Made by a program: the position numbers and the translations under genes. The notes below the pieces were generated by a model that saw nothing but the letters and a program-made list of their open reading frames with translations, searched no databases and was not told where the DNA came from. Shown here piece by piece: positions 1-6,232 of a DNA stretch of 10,047 nt (position 1 is the stretch's first letter; each line of letters starts with the position of its first letter). Origin of the DNA: Candidatus Peregrinibacteria bacterium. GTDB lineage: Bacteria; Patescibacteriota; Gracilibacteria; UBA1369; LOWO2-01-FULL-3. Location of the stretch: contig JABJOK010000016.1 in NCBI GenBank assembly GCA_018664365.1, positions 1-10,047 on the forward strand. Direction: 5' to 3'.

Positions 1-132
1 AGAATGGGTAACGCAAGAGTAACACGAGGAAAAGTAAAAGTTGCATACATAAATCCTGAAAAAAATATAATTGGTCTAAAGGGAGCAGTTCCGGGGCCAA
101 ATGGTGGACTAGTAATAATCAGTACGAAATAA
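1..132 (+). CDS. rplC: Ribosomal protein L3 (uL3), 3' end only
   Basis: Frame 1 is open from the window edge to TAA at 130-132 and gives 43 residues. It carries the family's C-terminal signature: MGNARVT near the left edge, then GLKGAVPGPNGG, ending VIISTK. L3 is an early-assembling 23S rRNA-binding protein whose long loop reaches the peptidyl-transferase centre. The N-terminal three quarters, including the beta barrel, lie outside the window. The first visible residue, just before MGN, is Arg; in E. coli this is the Gln methylated by PrmB, so that modification is not expected here. It is the gene before rplD, as in the standard S10 operon, with a 31-nt gap to the next start. Confidence 0.96.
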   Translation, partial: RMGNARVTRGKVKVAYINPEKNIIGLKGAVPGPNGGLVIISTK

Positions 133-136
133 CACA

Positions 137-150
137 GCTCTATAAAGAGC
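137..150 (+). promoter_or_regulatory. Short hairpin in the rplC-rplD gap
   Basis: The RNA can form a perfect 5-bp stem, GCUCU (137-141) with AGAGC (146-150), closed by the loop AUAA. It lies 4 nt after the rplC stop and 13 nt before the rplD ATG. No T-run follows, so it is not an intrinsic terminator. It could mark an mRNA processing site or a protein-binding site, but a 5-bp stem may also be chance. Function is unknown. Confidence 0.3.
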
Positions 151-163
151 AAACCTAATAATA

Positions 164-790
164 ATGAAAGTAGATCTTTACACACAATCCGGAGAAAAGA
201 AGGGGCAAGTTGACCTTCCAAAGGAGATCTTTGAAGTTGAAATGAACGAAGACTTGGTTCACCAAGCACTAATTCGTCAACTTTCTAATAAGAGAATTGC
301 GACTGCTCATGTGAAGCACCGTGGAGACGTAAGAGGTGGAGGAAGAAAGCCTTTCCGTCAAAAAGGAACGGGTAATGCTCGTCAAGGAACAATCCGTGCA
401 GGGCACATGAGAGGTGGAGGAGTTATTTTTGGACCATCAAATGAAAGAAACTTTGTAAAAGATATGCCGAAGAAGCAGAGAAGAAAGGCACTATTCTGTG
501 CGCTTTCAGAGAAGGCACGTGATAATGAGATAATTGTATTAGAAGGATTCACAGCTGAGAAGCCAAGTACAAAGACATTTGTAGAGATGCTTGAAAAACT
601 TCCTGTAGATAGGAATGCCCTTGTTGTACTTGCTGAAAAAGACATTCTTCTTCAGAAGTCTAGCAACAATGCTTCAAATGCTAAGACTATCCTTGCTAAT
701 TACGTAAATATTCACGATCTTCAGAAATATAGAAAAGTTATTTTCCTAAAAGATGCAGTAGATAAACTAAAAGATACATTCTTAAAATAA
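164..790 (+). CDS. rplD: Ribosomal protein L4 (uL4)
   Basis: The product has 208 residues, a normal bacterial L4 length. L4 binds 23S rRNA, and its extended loop lines the constriction of the nascent-peptide tunnel together with L22. The loop signature RKPFRQKGTGNARQG is at residues 61-75, followed by MRGGGVIFGP at 82-91. The residues just before RGGG are HM, where many bacteria have QW. The C-terminal half (about 115-205) is the Rossmann-like domain. In E. coli, L4 also represses its own operon by binding the S10 leader; that leader is outside this window. The start at 164 is preceded by AACCTAATAATA with no Shine-Dalgarno sequence. It ends 1 nt before rplW. Confidence 0.98.
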   Translation: MKVDLYTQSGEKKGQVDLPKEIFEVEMNEDLVHQALIRQLSNKRIATAHVKHRGDVRGGGRKPFRQKGTGNARQGTIRAGHMRGGGVIFGPSNERNFVKDMPKKQRRKALFCALSEKARDNEIIVLEGFTAEKPSTKTFVEMLEKLPVDRNALVVLAEKDILLQKSSNNASNAKTILANYVNIHDLQKYRKVIFLKDAVDKLKDTFLK

Positions 791-791
791 T

Positions 792-1103
792 ATGAAAGAA
801 TTCGAAACAATCGTAAAATCAGTAACAACAGAAAAAAGCTCTTTGGCTCAAGCCGATGGTAGATACACCTTCGTGGTGAGAAAAAGTGCTACAAAGGTAG
901 ATGTTAAGCATGCTATCAAGGCGATATACGGAGTAGAGGTAGAGAACGTAAGAATGATGCTTGTTCCAAAGAAGACTCGAGTTATAGGTAGAGGAAGAGT
1001 GTGGAACAAAAGACCAGTTTACAAAAAAGCGATAGTTACACTTAAAGACAAGAAGACTATCGATCCAAATAAGTTAATTCTAAAAGATAATAAGAAGAAA
1101 TAA
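792..1103 (+). CDS. rplW: Ribosomal protein L23 (uL23)
   Basis: The product has 103 residues, close to the usual 95-105. L23 sits at the mouth of the exit tunnel and, in studied bacteria, is the docking point for trigger factor, SRP and the Sec translocon. Family marks are TEKS at 13-16, YTFVV at 25-29, VKHAIKAIYGVEV at 38-50, and a basic loop around 58-78 (VPKKTRVIGRGRVWNKRP). The C-terminus is lysine-rich (KDNKKK). Its ATG is only 1 nt after the rplD stop, so reinitiation or translational coupling is likely. No Shine-Dalgarno sequence lies in the end of rplD. Confidence 0.97.
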   Translation: MKEFETIVKSVTTEKSSLAQADGRYTFVVRKSATKVDVKHAIKAIYGVEVENVRMMLVPKKTRVIGRGRVWNKRPVYKKAIVTLKDKKTIDPNKLILKDNKKK

Positions 1104-1105
1104 TA

Positions 1106-1939
1106 ATGGCTCTAAAGAAATTTAAACCAACAACACCGGCAAGAAGGCAGATGAGCGTATCTTCATTCGATGAAGTAACTAGAACAAAGCCTGAAAAAAG
1201 CTTAACTAAAATAGCTAAGAAGATCACTGGAAGAAATAATTCTGGACGAATTACGGTAAGACACAGAGGTGGAGGTAATAAGCGTCTATACAGGATCATC
1301 GATTTCAAGAGATTCGACAAGAAAAATATCGAAGGAAAAGTGTTTTCAGTTGAATACGATCCCAACAGAACTGCCTACATAATGCTTGTAGTCTATAAGG
1401 ATGGTGAAAAGAGGTACCATTTGGCTCCAGAAGGAGTAAAAGTTGGTGAGAGCATAATGACTGCAGAAAAAGCGAAGATAAAAGTAGGAAATAGAATGAA
1501 AATAGTTAATATCCCAGTTGGATACGAAATATACAATGTTGAAATGAAGAAAGAGAAGGGAGGACAGCTTGGTAGAAGTGCTGGTTCATCTCTAAAACTT
1601 GTTTCTCTAGAGGGAGCTCATGCTCAGGTTCAGATGCCTTCAGGAGAGATAAGATTAGTGGAGAAAGAGGGGTACGCTACAATAGGACAAGTTAGTAATA
1701 TCGATCACAATAATATAGTAATAGGAAAGGCGGGAAGAATGAGGCACAAAGGAAGAAGGCCTCAAGTAAGAGGTAAAGCGATGAATCCAGTAGATCATCC
1801 ACATGGAGGTGGAGAAGGTGGAAGCCCAATTGGGATGAAGCATCCAAAAACTCCATGGGGAATGCCAGCTCTTGGACTCAAGACTCGCAGAAGAAAATAC
1901 ACAGACAAGATGATTGTAAAAGATAGAAGACGTAAATAA
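1106..1939 (+). CDS. rplB: Ribosomal protein L2 (uL2)
   Basis: The product has 277 residues, the standard length. L2 is a primary 23S rRNA binder needed for subunit association and for peptidyl-transferase activity. The OB-fold and SH3-like domains cover about 35-200; RHRGGGNKR is at 52-60 and GGQLGRSAG at 152-160. The strongly conserved VDHPHGGGEG is at 229-238 and includes the His equivalent to E. coli His229. A basic tail ends KDRRRK. The start lies inside the sequence TAATAATG: the rplW stop is followed by a second in-frame TAA that shares its last base with this ATG. The upstream bases are A/G-rich (AAGAAGAAA) but contain no GGAGG-like core. Confidence 0.98.
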   Translation: MALKKFKPTTPARRQMSVSSFDEVTRTKPEKSLTKIAKKITGRNNSGRITVRHRGGGNKRLYRIIDFKRFDKKNIEGKVFSVEYDPNRTAYIMLVVYKDGEKRYHLAPEGVKVGESIMTAEKAKIKVGNRMKIVNIPVGYEIYNVEMKKEKGGQLGRSAGSSLKLVSLEGAHAQVQMPSGEIRLVEKEGYATIGQVSNIDHNNIVIGKAGRMRHKGRRPQVRGKAMNPVDHPHGGGEGGSPIGMKHPKTPWGMPALGLKTRRRKYTDKMIVKDRRRK

Positions 1940-1952
1940 TTAACCATCTAAA

Positions 1953-2222
1953 ATGGGAAGAAGTGCTAAAAAAGGACCATTCGTAGACCCGAAACTGATC
2001 AAAAAAGTGGAGGTGCTAAGCGAAGCCGGTCAAAAAAAGCCAATTAAGACGTGGTCAAGAAAATCATGTATAGCACCTGAGTTCGTAGGACACACATTCG
2101 CTGTCCATAACGGAAAGCAGTTTATCCCAGTATTCGTTACAGAAAACATGGTTGGTCATAAACTAGGAGAATTCTCTCCAACGAAACTATTCAGAGGTCA
2201 CGGAGGTAAACTATCTAAATAA
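1953..2222 (+). CDS. rpsS: Ribosomal protein S19 (uS19)
   Basis: The product has 89 residues, the typical length. S19 lies in the head of the 30S subunit, pairs with S13 and contacts the A-site tRNA region and an intersubunit bridge. The signature is complete: RSAKKGPFVD near the N-terminus, TWSRKSCI at 33-40, and MVGHKLGEFSPT at 66-77 followed by FRGHGG. The gene follows rplB by 13 nt. The bases before the ATG (CCATCTAAA) contain no G at all. S13, its partner, is not in this window because synteny breaks after secY. Confidence 0.98.
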   Translation: MGRSAKKGPFVDPKLIKKVEVLSEAGQKKPIKTWSRKSCIAPEFVGHTFAVHNGKQFIPVFVTENMVGHKLGEFSPTKLFRGHGGKLSK

Positions 2223-2228
2223 ACTAAC

Positions 2229-2241
2229 GCTCCATAGGGGC
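2229..2241 (+). promoter_or_regulatory. Short GC-rich hairpin in the rpsS-rplV gap
   Basis: GCUCC (2229-2233) can pair with GGGGC (2237-2241) through four Watson-Crick pairs and one G-U pair, with the loop AUA. It is the most GC-rich spot in an otherwise A-rich 32-nt gap, 13 nt before the rplV ATG. The GGGG run could be taken for a ribosome-binding site, but it lies about 14 nt from the ATG and would be inside the stem. No T-run follows, so it is not a terminator. A role in mRNA processing or regulation is a guess. Confidence 0.3.
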
Positions 2242-2254
2242 AACTAAATACGAA

Positions 2255-2707
2255 ATGAAAGCAATACTAAGAAGAATCAGGATCTCATCAAAGAAAGCAA
2301 ACCTTGTTGCTGCACTTGTTCGCAACAAAGATGTAACAGACGCTATTGATCTTCTTAAATACACGCCAAAGAAAGCAGCTGGAATACTTAAGAAAGTTAT
2401 AGAATCAGCAGTAGCAAACGCAGAATCAAATTTCAAACAACAAAAAGAGAATCTATATATCAAAGAAATTGTGGTTACAGAAGGTCCTACATTTAAGAGA
2501 AGCATACCAATTTCAAAAGGACGTATGCATCCCCTACTAAAAAGGACTGCGCACATAACTGTAAAAGTAGAAGCTAAGAAAGAAGAGCCTAAGAAGGTAG
2601 CAACAAAGAAAGCTGCTCCAAAGACTGAAAAAGCGGAAGTAAAGAAAGAAAAAGTTAAAAAAGAGCCTGCAAAAGAGGCAACAGATAATAAATCACCTAA
2701 AAACTAA
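2255..2707 (+). CDS. rplV: Ribosomal protein L22 (uL22) with Lys/Glu/Ala-rich C-terminal tail
   Basis: The product has 150 residues against about 110 for a usual bacterial L22. The core is at 1-105: IRISSKKANLV near the N-terminus, TPKKAAGILKKVIESAVANAE at about 37-57, EGPTFKRSIP at 76-85 (the tunnel hairpin), and LKRTAHITV at 95-103. L22 lines the exit tunnel opposite L4 and its globular part is at the solvent side. Residues 107-150 (nt 2573-2704) are a low-complexity tail of Lys, Glu, Ala, Pro and Thr with no fold I recognise. Similar tails occur on S5 and L15 here. The start at 2255 is the only one possible: the frame upstream has no ATG, GTG or TTG before a TAA at 2225-2227. Confidence 0.97.
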   Translation: MKAILRRIRISSKKANLVAALVRNKDVTDAIDLLKYTPKKAAGILKKVIESAVANAESNFKQQKENLYIKEIVVTEGPTFKRSIPISKGRMHPLLKRTAHITVKVEAKKEEPKKVATKKAAPKTEKAEVKKEKVKKEPAKEATDNKSPKN

Positions 2708-2715
2708 CAACCGTC

Positions 2716-3399
2716 ATGGGACAAAAGGTTAATCCAAAAGTAATCAGACTAGGCATCACTCACGACTGGGACTCAAAATGGTACGCGGGTAAAGGAAGCT
2801 ATAAGAAACTTTTTCACCAAGATTTAGCGGTTGAAAAGGCAATTATGGAGAAACTACCTGAGACAGAAGGAGTTTCAAAGATTGAAATAATGAGAACTCA
2901 AGGAAAAGTTATAATCAATATTCATACATCAAAGCCTGGACTTATCATTGGTCGTGGTGGAGAGGTAATTGAAAAGCTTAAAGACCAATTGAATCAAGCA
3001 TTTAAAGAATCGTTTGCTATCAATATTAAAGAGATCAAGAAACCAATGTTGGATGCACGTGTTGTTGCGGACAGTATCGCAAGACAGGTTGCAAAAAGAA
3101 TTTCATATAGAAGAGCTGCAAAGATGTCTCTAGAGAAAATTATGGAATCTGGAGCTATCGGAGCAAAGATTTACTTAGGAGGAAGACTGAACGGTGTAGA
3201 AATTTCACGTGGAGAATTCTTCACAAAAGGAAAGATACCTCTACATACGTTTAGAGCAGATATAGATTACGCTTCCCTACCAGCTCATACTACATACGGA
3301 CAGATTGGAGTTAAGGTATGGATTTACAAAGGAGAAGTCTTTAAAAAAGACTTAGCTGCAAAAATGCAGCAACAAATTGAAGAAGTTAAACAAGCATAA
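2716..3399 (+). CDS. rpsC: Ribosomal protein S3 (uS3)
   Basis: The product has 227 residues, the normal length. S3 forms the mRNA entry site of the 30S with S4 and S5 and contributes to ribosomal helicase activity. The N-terminus MGQKVNPKVIRLG is canonical. The KH domain has GLIIGRGGEVIEKL at 75-88. Arg132, Arg133 and Lys136 in YRRAAKM match the E. coli helicase residues Arg131, Arg132 and Lys135. The C-terminal domain carries GRLNGVEISR and PLHTFRADIDY, then IGVKVWIYKGE. The gene starts 8 nt after rplV, and the upstream sequence (AACTAACAACCGTC) has no Shine-Dalgarno match. Confidence 0.98.
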   Translation: MGQKVNPKVIRLGITHDWDSKWYAGKGSYKKLFHQDLAVEKAIMEKLPETEGVSKIEIMRTQGKVIINIHTSKPGLIIGRGGEVIEKLKDQLNQAFKESFAINIKEIKKPMLDARVVADSIARQVAKRISYRRAAKMSLEKIMESGAIGAKIYLGGRLNGVEISRGEFFTKGKIPLHTFRADIDYASLPAHTTYGQIGVKVWIYKGEVFKKDLAAKMQQQIEEVKQA

Positions 3400-3405
3400 A
3401 TACTC

Positions 3406-3825
3406 ATGTTACAACCAAGAAAAGAAAAACACAGGAAGATATTCAGAGATAGGTCAGCCTTGAAAGGTATTTCTCACCGTGGATCAAGAGTTTCGTTTGG
3501 AACTTATGGTCTAAAAGCTCAAACAGCAGGTGAGATAACAGCAAGGCAGATTGAGGCCGCTCGTCGAGCAATGACAAGATATGTAAAGCGTGGAGGAAAG
3601 ATTTGGATCAACATATTTCCACACAAATCAGTAACTCGAAAGTCAGCAGAGGTACCGATGGGAAGTGGTAAAGGTGCACCAGATCATCATGTAGCAGTAG
3701 TAAAGCCAGGAAGAGTTATATTTGAAATGGAAGGTATTGAAACTGACGTCGCAAAAGAGGCAATGAGACTTGCTGCTAGTAAACTACCAGTAAAGTGCAA
3801 ATTCATTAACACAAACGAAATATAA
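3406..3825 (+). CDS. rplP: Ribosomal protein L16 (uL16)
   Basis: The product has 139 residues, the usual length. L16 organises the A-site tRNA and peptidyl-transferase region of the 50S and contacts 5S-associated rRNA. The N-terminus MLQPRKEKHRK is canonical; RQIEAARRAMTR is at 47-58 and GKIWINIFPHK at about 64-74. In the loop near the catalytic centre the sequence is EVPMGSGKG (82-90). Pro84 aligns with E. coli Arg81, the arginine hydroxylated by YcfD (RoxA), so that modification site is missing. The rest (KPGRVIFEMEG, AKEAMRLAASKLPVK) fits the family. Its stop overlaps the rpmC start by one base in TAATG. Confidence 0.98.
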   Translation: MLQPRKEKHRKIFRDRSALKGISHRGSRVSFGTYGLKAQTAGEITARQIEAARRAMTRYVKRGGKIWINIFPHKSVTRKSAEVPMGSGKGAPDHHVAVVKPGRVIFEMEGIETDVAKEAMRLAASKLPVKCKFINTNEI

Positions 3826-4040
3826 TGAAAACAGTAGAAGAATTAAGAAAACTAGAAGAGGCAAAGCTACTTGAAGAGCTAGCAGAAGCTAAAAAGTCAC
3901 TATTCAAAATAAAGTTTGAATCAGAAAGTGGGCAAGCAAAAAATACTCACGATGTTGCGAAATCAAGAAAACACGTAGCGCAAATCAAGACTATTCTTAA
4001 AGAAAAAGACCTAACCCAAAAAGAAGATGATAAGAACTAA
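3825..4040 (+). CDS. rpmC: Ribosomal protein L29 (uL29)
   Basis: The product has 71 residues, within the usual 60-75. L29 is a small two-helix protein beside L23 at the tunnel exit. The sequence is mostly charged helix (EELRKLEEAKLLEELAEAKK, then LFKIKFE), followed by the family's second helix around THDVAKSRKHVAQIKTILKEK at 41-61, and a short acidic-basic end. The start ATG shares its A with the rplP stop (TAATG), which implies coupling. The end overlaps the rpsQ start by 14 nt. No Shine-Dalgarno sequence is present upstream. Confidence 0.95.
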   Translation: MKTVEELRKLEEAKLLEELAEAKKSLFKIKFESESGQAKNTHDVAKSRKHVAQIKTILKEKDLTQKEDDKN

Positions 4041-4278
4041 GAAAGGAGTAGTATCCAGCAATAAGCAGGAGAAAACACTCGTAGTTGAGGTTCACACATA
4101 CGAAGCACATCCAAAGTACAAGAAGAGATATAGGAAGACTAGTAAATTTCATGCAGATAATCCTGAAAATACTAAATTTGAAATCGGAGATGATATAACA
4201 ATTTACGAAACTAGACCACTGAGTAAGCTAAAAAGATGGACTATCATAAAACCTAACGAAACAACTGAAGAAAAATAA
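4027..4278 (+). CDS. rpsQ: Ribosomal protein S17 (uS17)
   Basis: The product has 83 residues, typical for S17, an OB-fold protein that binds the 5' domain of 16S rRNA early in 30S assembly. Family marks are KKGVVSSNKQEKTLVVEV at 5-22, HPKYKKRYRKTSKFHAD at 28-44, and GDDITIYETRPLSKLKRW at 54-71. The ATG at 4027 lies inside rpmC, giving a 14-nt overlap. It is preferred because it places the conserved GVVSSNK at the usual distance from the N-terminus and no other start codon lies nearby. A GAAAGGAG at 4041-4048 is inside the coding region and serves no start. Confidence 0.96.
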   Translation: MIRTKKGVVSSNKQEKTLVVEVHTYEAHPKYKKRYRKTSKFHADNPENTKFEIGDDITIYETRPLSKLKRWTIIKPNETTEEK

Positions 4279-4280
4279 TC

Positions 4281-4649
4281 ATGATTCAAACTGAAACAGT
4301 ACTAAAAGTAGCAGACAACACCGGGGCAAAGGTCGTTAAGTGTATCAAAGTCCTTGGAGGATCAAAGAAGCGTTATGCACGTATCGGAGACCTTGTAGTT
4401 GTAGCTGTAAAAGAAGCTTCTCCAAAAGGAGTAGTGAAAAAGAAGGCAGTAGAAAGAGGAGTAGTTGTAAGACAAGTAAAAGAATTTTCTAGAAAAGACG
4501 GATCTTCAATTAGATTCGACGAAAATGCAATAGTTATAGTCGATAAAGACAATCAACCAAAAGGAACTCGTGTCTTCGGACCTGTAGCAAGAGAGCTACG
4601 TGACCGTGGATTCCAAAAAATTATCTCATTAGCGCCAGACGTATTATAA
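4281..4649 (+). CDS. rplN: Ribosomal protein L14 (uL14)
   Basis: The product has 122 residues, exactly the standard bacterial length. L14 lies at the subunit interface, forms intersubunit bridges with 16S rRNA, and is the docking site for the silencing factor RsfS in bacteria that have it. The sequence is highly canonical: ADNTGAK at 11-17, YARIGDLVVVAVKEASPKG around 32-50, RFDENAIVIVD around 78-88, and GTRVFGPVARELR at 95-107, ending KIISLAPDVL. It starts 2 nt after the rpsQ stop, with AAAAATAATC before the ATG and no Shine-Dalgarno sequence. Confidence 0.99.
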   Translation: MIQTETVLKVADNTGAKVVKCIKVLGGSKKRYARIGDLVVVAVKEASPKGVVKKKAVERGVVVRQVKEFSRKDGSSIRFDENAIVIVDKDNQPKGTRVFGPVARELRDRGFQKIISLAPDVL

Positions 4650-4653
4650 AACC

Positions 4654-4983
4654 ATGAAAGTAAAACTAAACGATACAATTAGGGTTATAGCCGGAAAAGA
4701 CAAAGGAAAAGAGGGTAAGGTTATGAGAGTAATGGTGAAAAGCAACAAAGTTGTTGTTGAAAAAGTTAACATCAAGACTAAGCATATCAAAAAGACTACA
4801 GAGAAAGCCGGAGAAAGAATTCAGTTCGAAGCACCAGTTGATGTTTCAAACGTAATGGTTCTATGCCCAAACTGCAAAAAGACAGCAAGAGTAGGATATA
4901 AGAAGCTAGAGAATGGTAAGAAAGAACGAATTTGTAAGAAGTGTTCAGAAGATCTAGACAAGGAAGTTAAAACTAAAAAGTAA
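4654..4983 (+). CDS. rplX: Ribosomal protein L24 (uL24), zinc-ribbon form
   Basis: The product has 109 residues. L24 is an assembly-initiator protein bound to the 5' end of 23S rRNA, near the tunnel exit. The KOW domain is at the N-terminus (DTIRVIAGKDKGKEGKV, 7-23), followed by VEKVNIKTKHIKK. The C-terminal half has two CxxC pairs, Cys71/Cys74 (CPNC) and Cys94/Cys97 (CKKC), spaced like the zinc ribbon found in many, but not all, bacterial L24 proteins; zinc binding is inferred. A short lysine-rich tail follows. It starts 4 nt after rplN, with ATTATAAAACC upstream and no Shine-Dalgarno sequence. Confidence 0.97.
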   Translation: MKVKLNDTIRVIAGKDKGKEGKVMRVMVKSNKVVVEKVNIKTKHIKKTTEKAGERIQFEAPVDVSNVMVLCPNCKKTARVGYKKLENGKKERICKKCSEDLDKEVKTKK

Positions 4984-4992
4984 TAATCAATA

Positions 4993-5544
4993 ATGGCAAA
5001 AGTAAAAGACCTACAAACAGAGTTTAAAGAGAAACTTGCACCAGAGCTGCAAAAAAAGCTCGAGCTTAAGAACGTTAATGCTGTGCCAAAACTTGAAAAA
5101 GTAACAGTAAACGTAGGTTTTGGAAGCCTAATCAATTCTGGAAATAAAGATTTCGAATTCATTATAGACAACATCGCAAGCATTGCAGGACAAAAGCCTG
5201 TAGTAAAAGAGGCGAAGAAGTCTATTTCAAATTTCAAACTAAGAGAAGGATCAAAGATTGGAACAGCAGTAACTATAAGAGGGAAGAAGATGTATGACTT
5301 TGTAAACAAGCTAATTAACATCGTGTTCCCACGTGTTAGAGACTTTAGAGGAATATCAAAGAAAGCTTTCGACGGAAATGGTAATTACAGTATTGGTTTC
5401 AAAGAACACACAGTATTCCCAGAAATCAGTCCAGACGACGTTATTAAGTTTCATGGAGTACAGATTTCAATAACTACTTCAGCAATTGATGACGAGCAAG
5501 GACTAGCACTACTCGAAGCATTCGGATTCCCATTCAAAAAATAA
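4993..5544 (+). CDS. rplE: Ribosomal protein L5 (uL5)
   Basis: The product has 183 residues, close to the usual 179-180. L5 binds 5S rRNA with L18 in the central protuberance and contacts P-site tRNA and S13. Family marks are VPKLEKVTVNVGFG at 31-44, GQKPV followed by KAKKSI-like AKKSISNFKLREG at 74-86, PRVRDFRG at 113-120, FDGNGNYSIGFKEH at 126-139, and FPEISPDDV at 142-150. The C-terminus is ALLEAFGFPFKK, two lysines longer than the common GMPF-type end. It follows rplX by 9 nt; the stop region there reads TAATAA, an in-frame tandem stop. Confidence 0.98.
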   Translation: MAKVKDLQTEFKEKLAPELQKKLELKNVNAVPKLEKVTVNVGFGSLINSGNKDFEFIIDNIASIAGQKPVVKEAKKSISNFKLREGSKIGTAVTIRGKKMYDFVNKLINIVFPRVRDFRGISKKAFDGNGNYSIGFKEHTVFPEISPDDVIKFHGVQISITTSAIDDEQGLALLEAFGFPFKK

Positions 5545-5556
5545 CTCACACATTAA

Positions 5557-5781
5557 ATGGCAAGAACAGCACTAATAGTAAAATGTAACAGACGTAAGGA
5601 CAGAGCATCAAAAGAACATGCTCAAGGGAAAAAACTTACCTTCCCTACTCGTGTCCACAATAGATGTGAAAAATGCGGAAAGATAAACGGATATATGAGA
5701 AGATTCGGAATATGCAGAATTTGTTTCCGAGAACTAGCTAGTCACGGCAAGATAATGGGAGTCAAAAAATCATCTTGGTAA
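5557..5781 (+). CDS. rpsN: Ribosomal protein S14 (uS14), zinc-binding type with N-terminal insertion
   Basis: The product has 74 residues against 61 for the common short zinc type (as in B. subtilis) and about 100 for the long cysteine-free type. The zinc ligands are Cys37/Cys40 (CEKC) and Cys53/Cys56 (CRIC), and the C-terminus FRELASHGKIMGVKKSSW is canonical. The extra 13 residues lie between the N-terminal segment MARTALIVKCNRR and the zinc knuckle, roughly residues 14-30, and are rich in Lys, Ala and Gln. S14 sits in the 30S head by S3 and S10 and helps shape the A and P sites. The upstream bases ACTCACACATTAA contain no G. Confidence 0.97.
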   Translation: MARTALIVKCNRRKDRASKEHAQGKKLTFPTRVHNRCEKCGKINGYMRRFGICRICFRELASHGKIMGVKKSSW

Positions 5782-5799
5782 AAACTTAAAACTTTAAAA

Positions 5800-6183
5800 A
5801 TGTACACAGATCCAATAGCAGACCTATTAACTAGAATTAGAAACGCAACAAGTGCACACCACGAAAAAGTGAGTGTTCCACACTCTAAGCTTAAAGAAAG
5901 CATTCTTAAAGTAATGAAAGGTAAAGATTTTATAGATGACTACAAGGCTACAGAAGAAGAAGGAAAGAAAAACATTCAAATAATTCTGAAAGAAGATAGA
6001 CAAGATCTAGTCCTAAAAAGAAAAAGTAAACCAGGACAAAGAATATACATCAAAAAAGAGGATCTAAAGCCAGTAAAGAACGGACTTGGAATCCTAATTA
6101 TATCTACATCTAAAGGAGTTATGACAAATAGCGACGCTTACAAACAAAACCTAGGTGGAGAACTAATTTGCGAAATGTACTAA
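5800..6183 (+). CDS. rpsH: Ribosomal protein S8 (uS8)
   Basis: The product has 127 residues, slightly below the usual 130. S8 binds the central domain of 16S rRNA (helix 21) and is a primary assembly protein. The N-terminus DPIADLLTRIRNA is canonical; SKPGQRIY is at 76-83 and NGLGILIISTSKGVMT at 94-109, followed by GGELICEMY. In E. coli, S8 represses the spc operon by binding mRNA near the rplE start; I see no obvious equivalent there. The start is preceded by AAAACTTTAAAA, nearly identical to the sequence before rplR. The longest gap of the window (49 nt) follows this gene. Confidence 0.98.
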   Translation: MYTDPIADLLTRIRNATSAHHEKVSVPHSKLKESILKVMKGKDFIDDYKATEEEGKKNIQIILKEDRQDLVLKRKSKPGQRIYIKKEDLKPVKNGLGILIISTSKGVMTNSDAYKQNLGGELICEMY

Positions 6184-6198
6184 CAGTATCAAATATTA

Positions 6199-6211
6199 GC
6201 CTCAGAAAGGC
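6199..6211 (+). promoter_or_regulatory. Weak hairpin in the rpsH-rplF gap
   Basis: GCCU (6199-6202) can pair with AGGC (6208-6211) around the loop CAGAA, inside the 49-nt gap and 21 nt before the rplF ATG. It is only 4 bp, and such a stem is expected by chance in a gap this long. It is listed because it is the only GC-containing paired element in the longest spacer and because the other two gaps over 25 nt also hold a hairpin. No T-run follows. The rest of the gap is AT-rich with no convincing promoter. Confidence 0.2.
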
Positions 6212-6232
6212 ACAAATAATCACTTATATACA

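Noticed and set aside
2882..2915. TTGAAA and TATAAT inside rpsC, like an internal promoter
   Set aside because: The spacer is 22 nt, too long for a sigma-70 type promoter, and the elements are ordinary codons of rpsC.
4041..4048. GAAAGGAG, resembling a Shine-Dalgarno sequence
   Set aside because: It is inside rpsQ codons and no start codon follows at a suitable distance.
5785..5796. TTAAA and TTTAA inverted repeat before rpsH
   Set aside because: The loop would be only 2 nt and the stem is all A-T, so it cannot form a stable hairpin.
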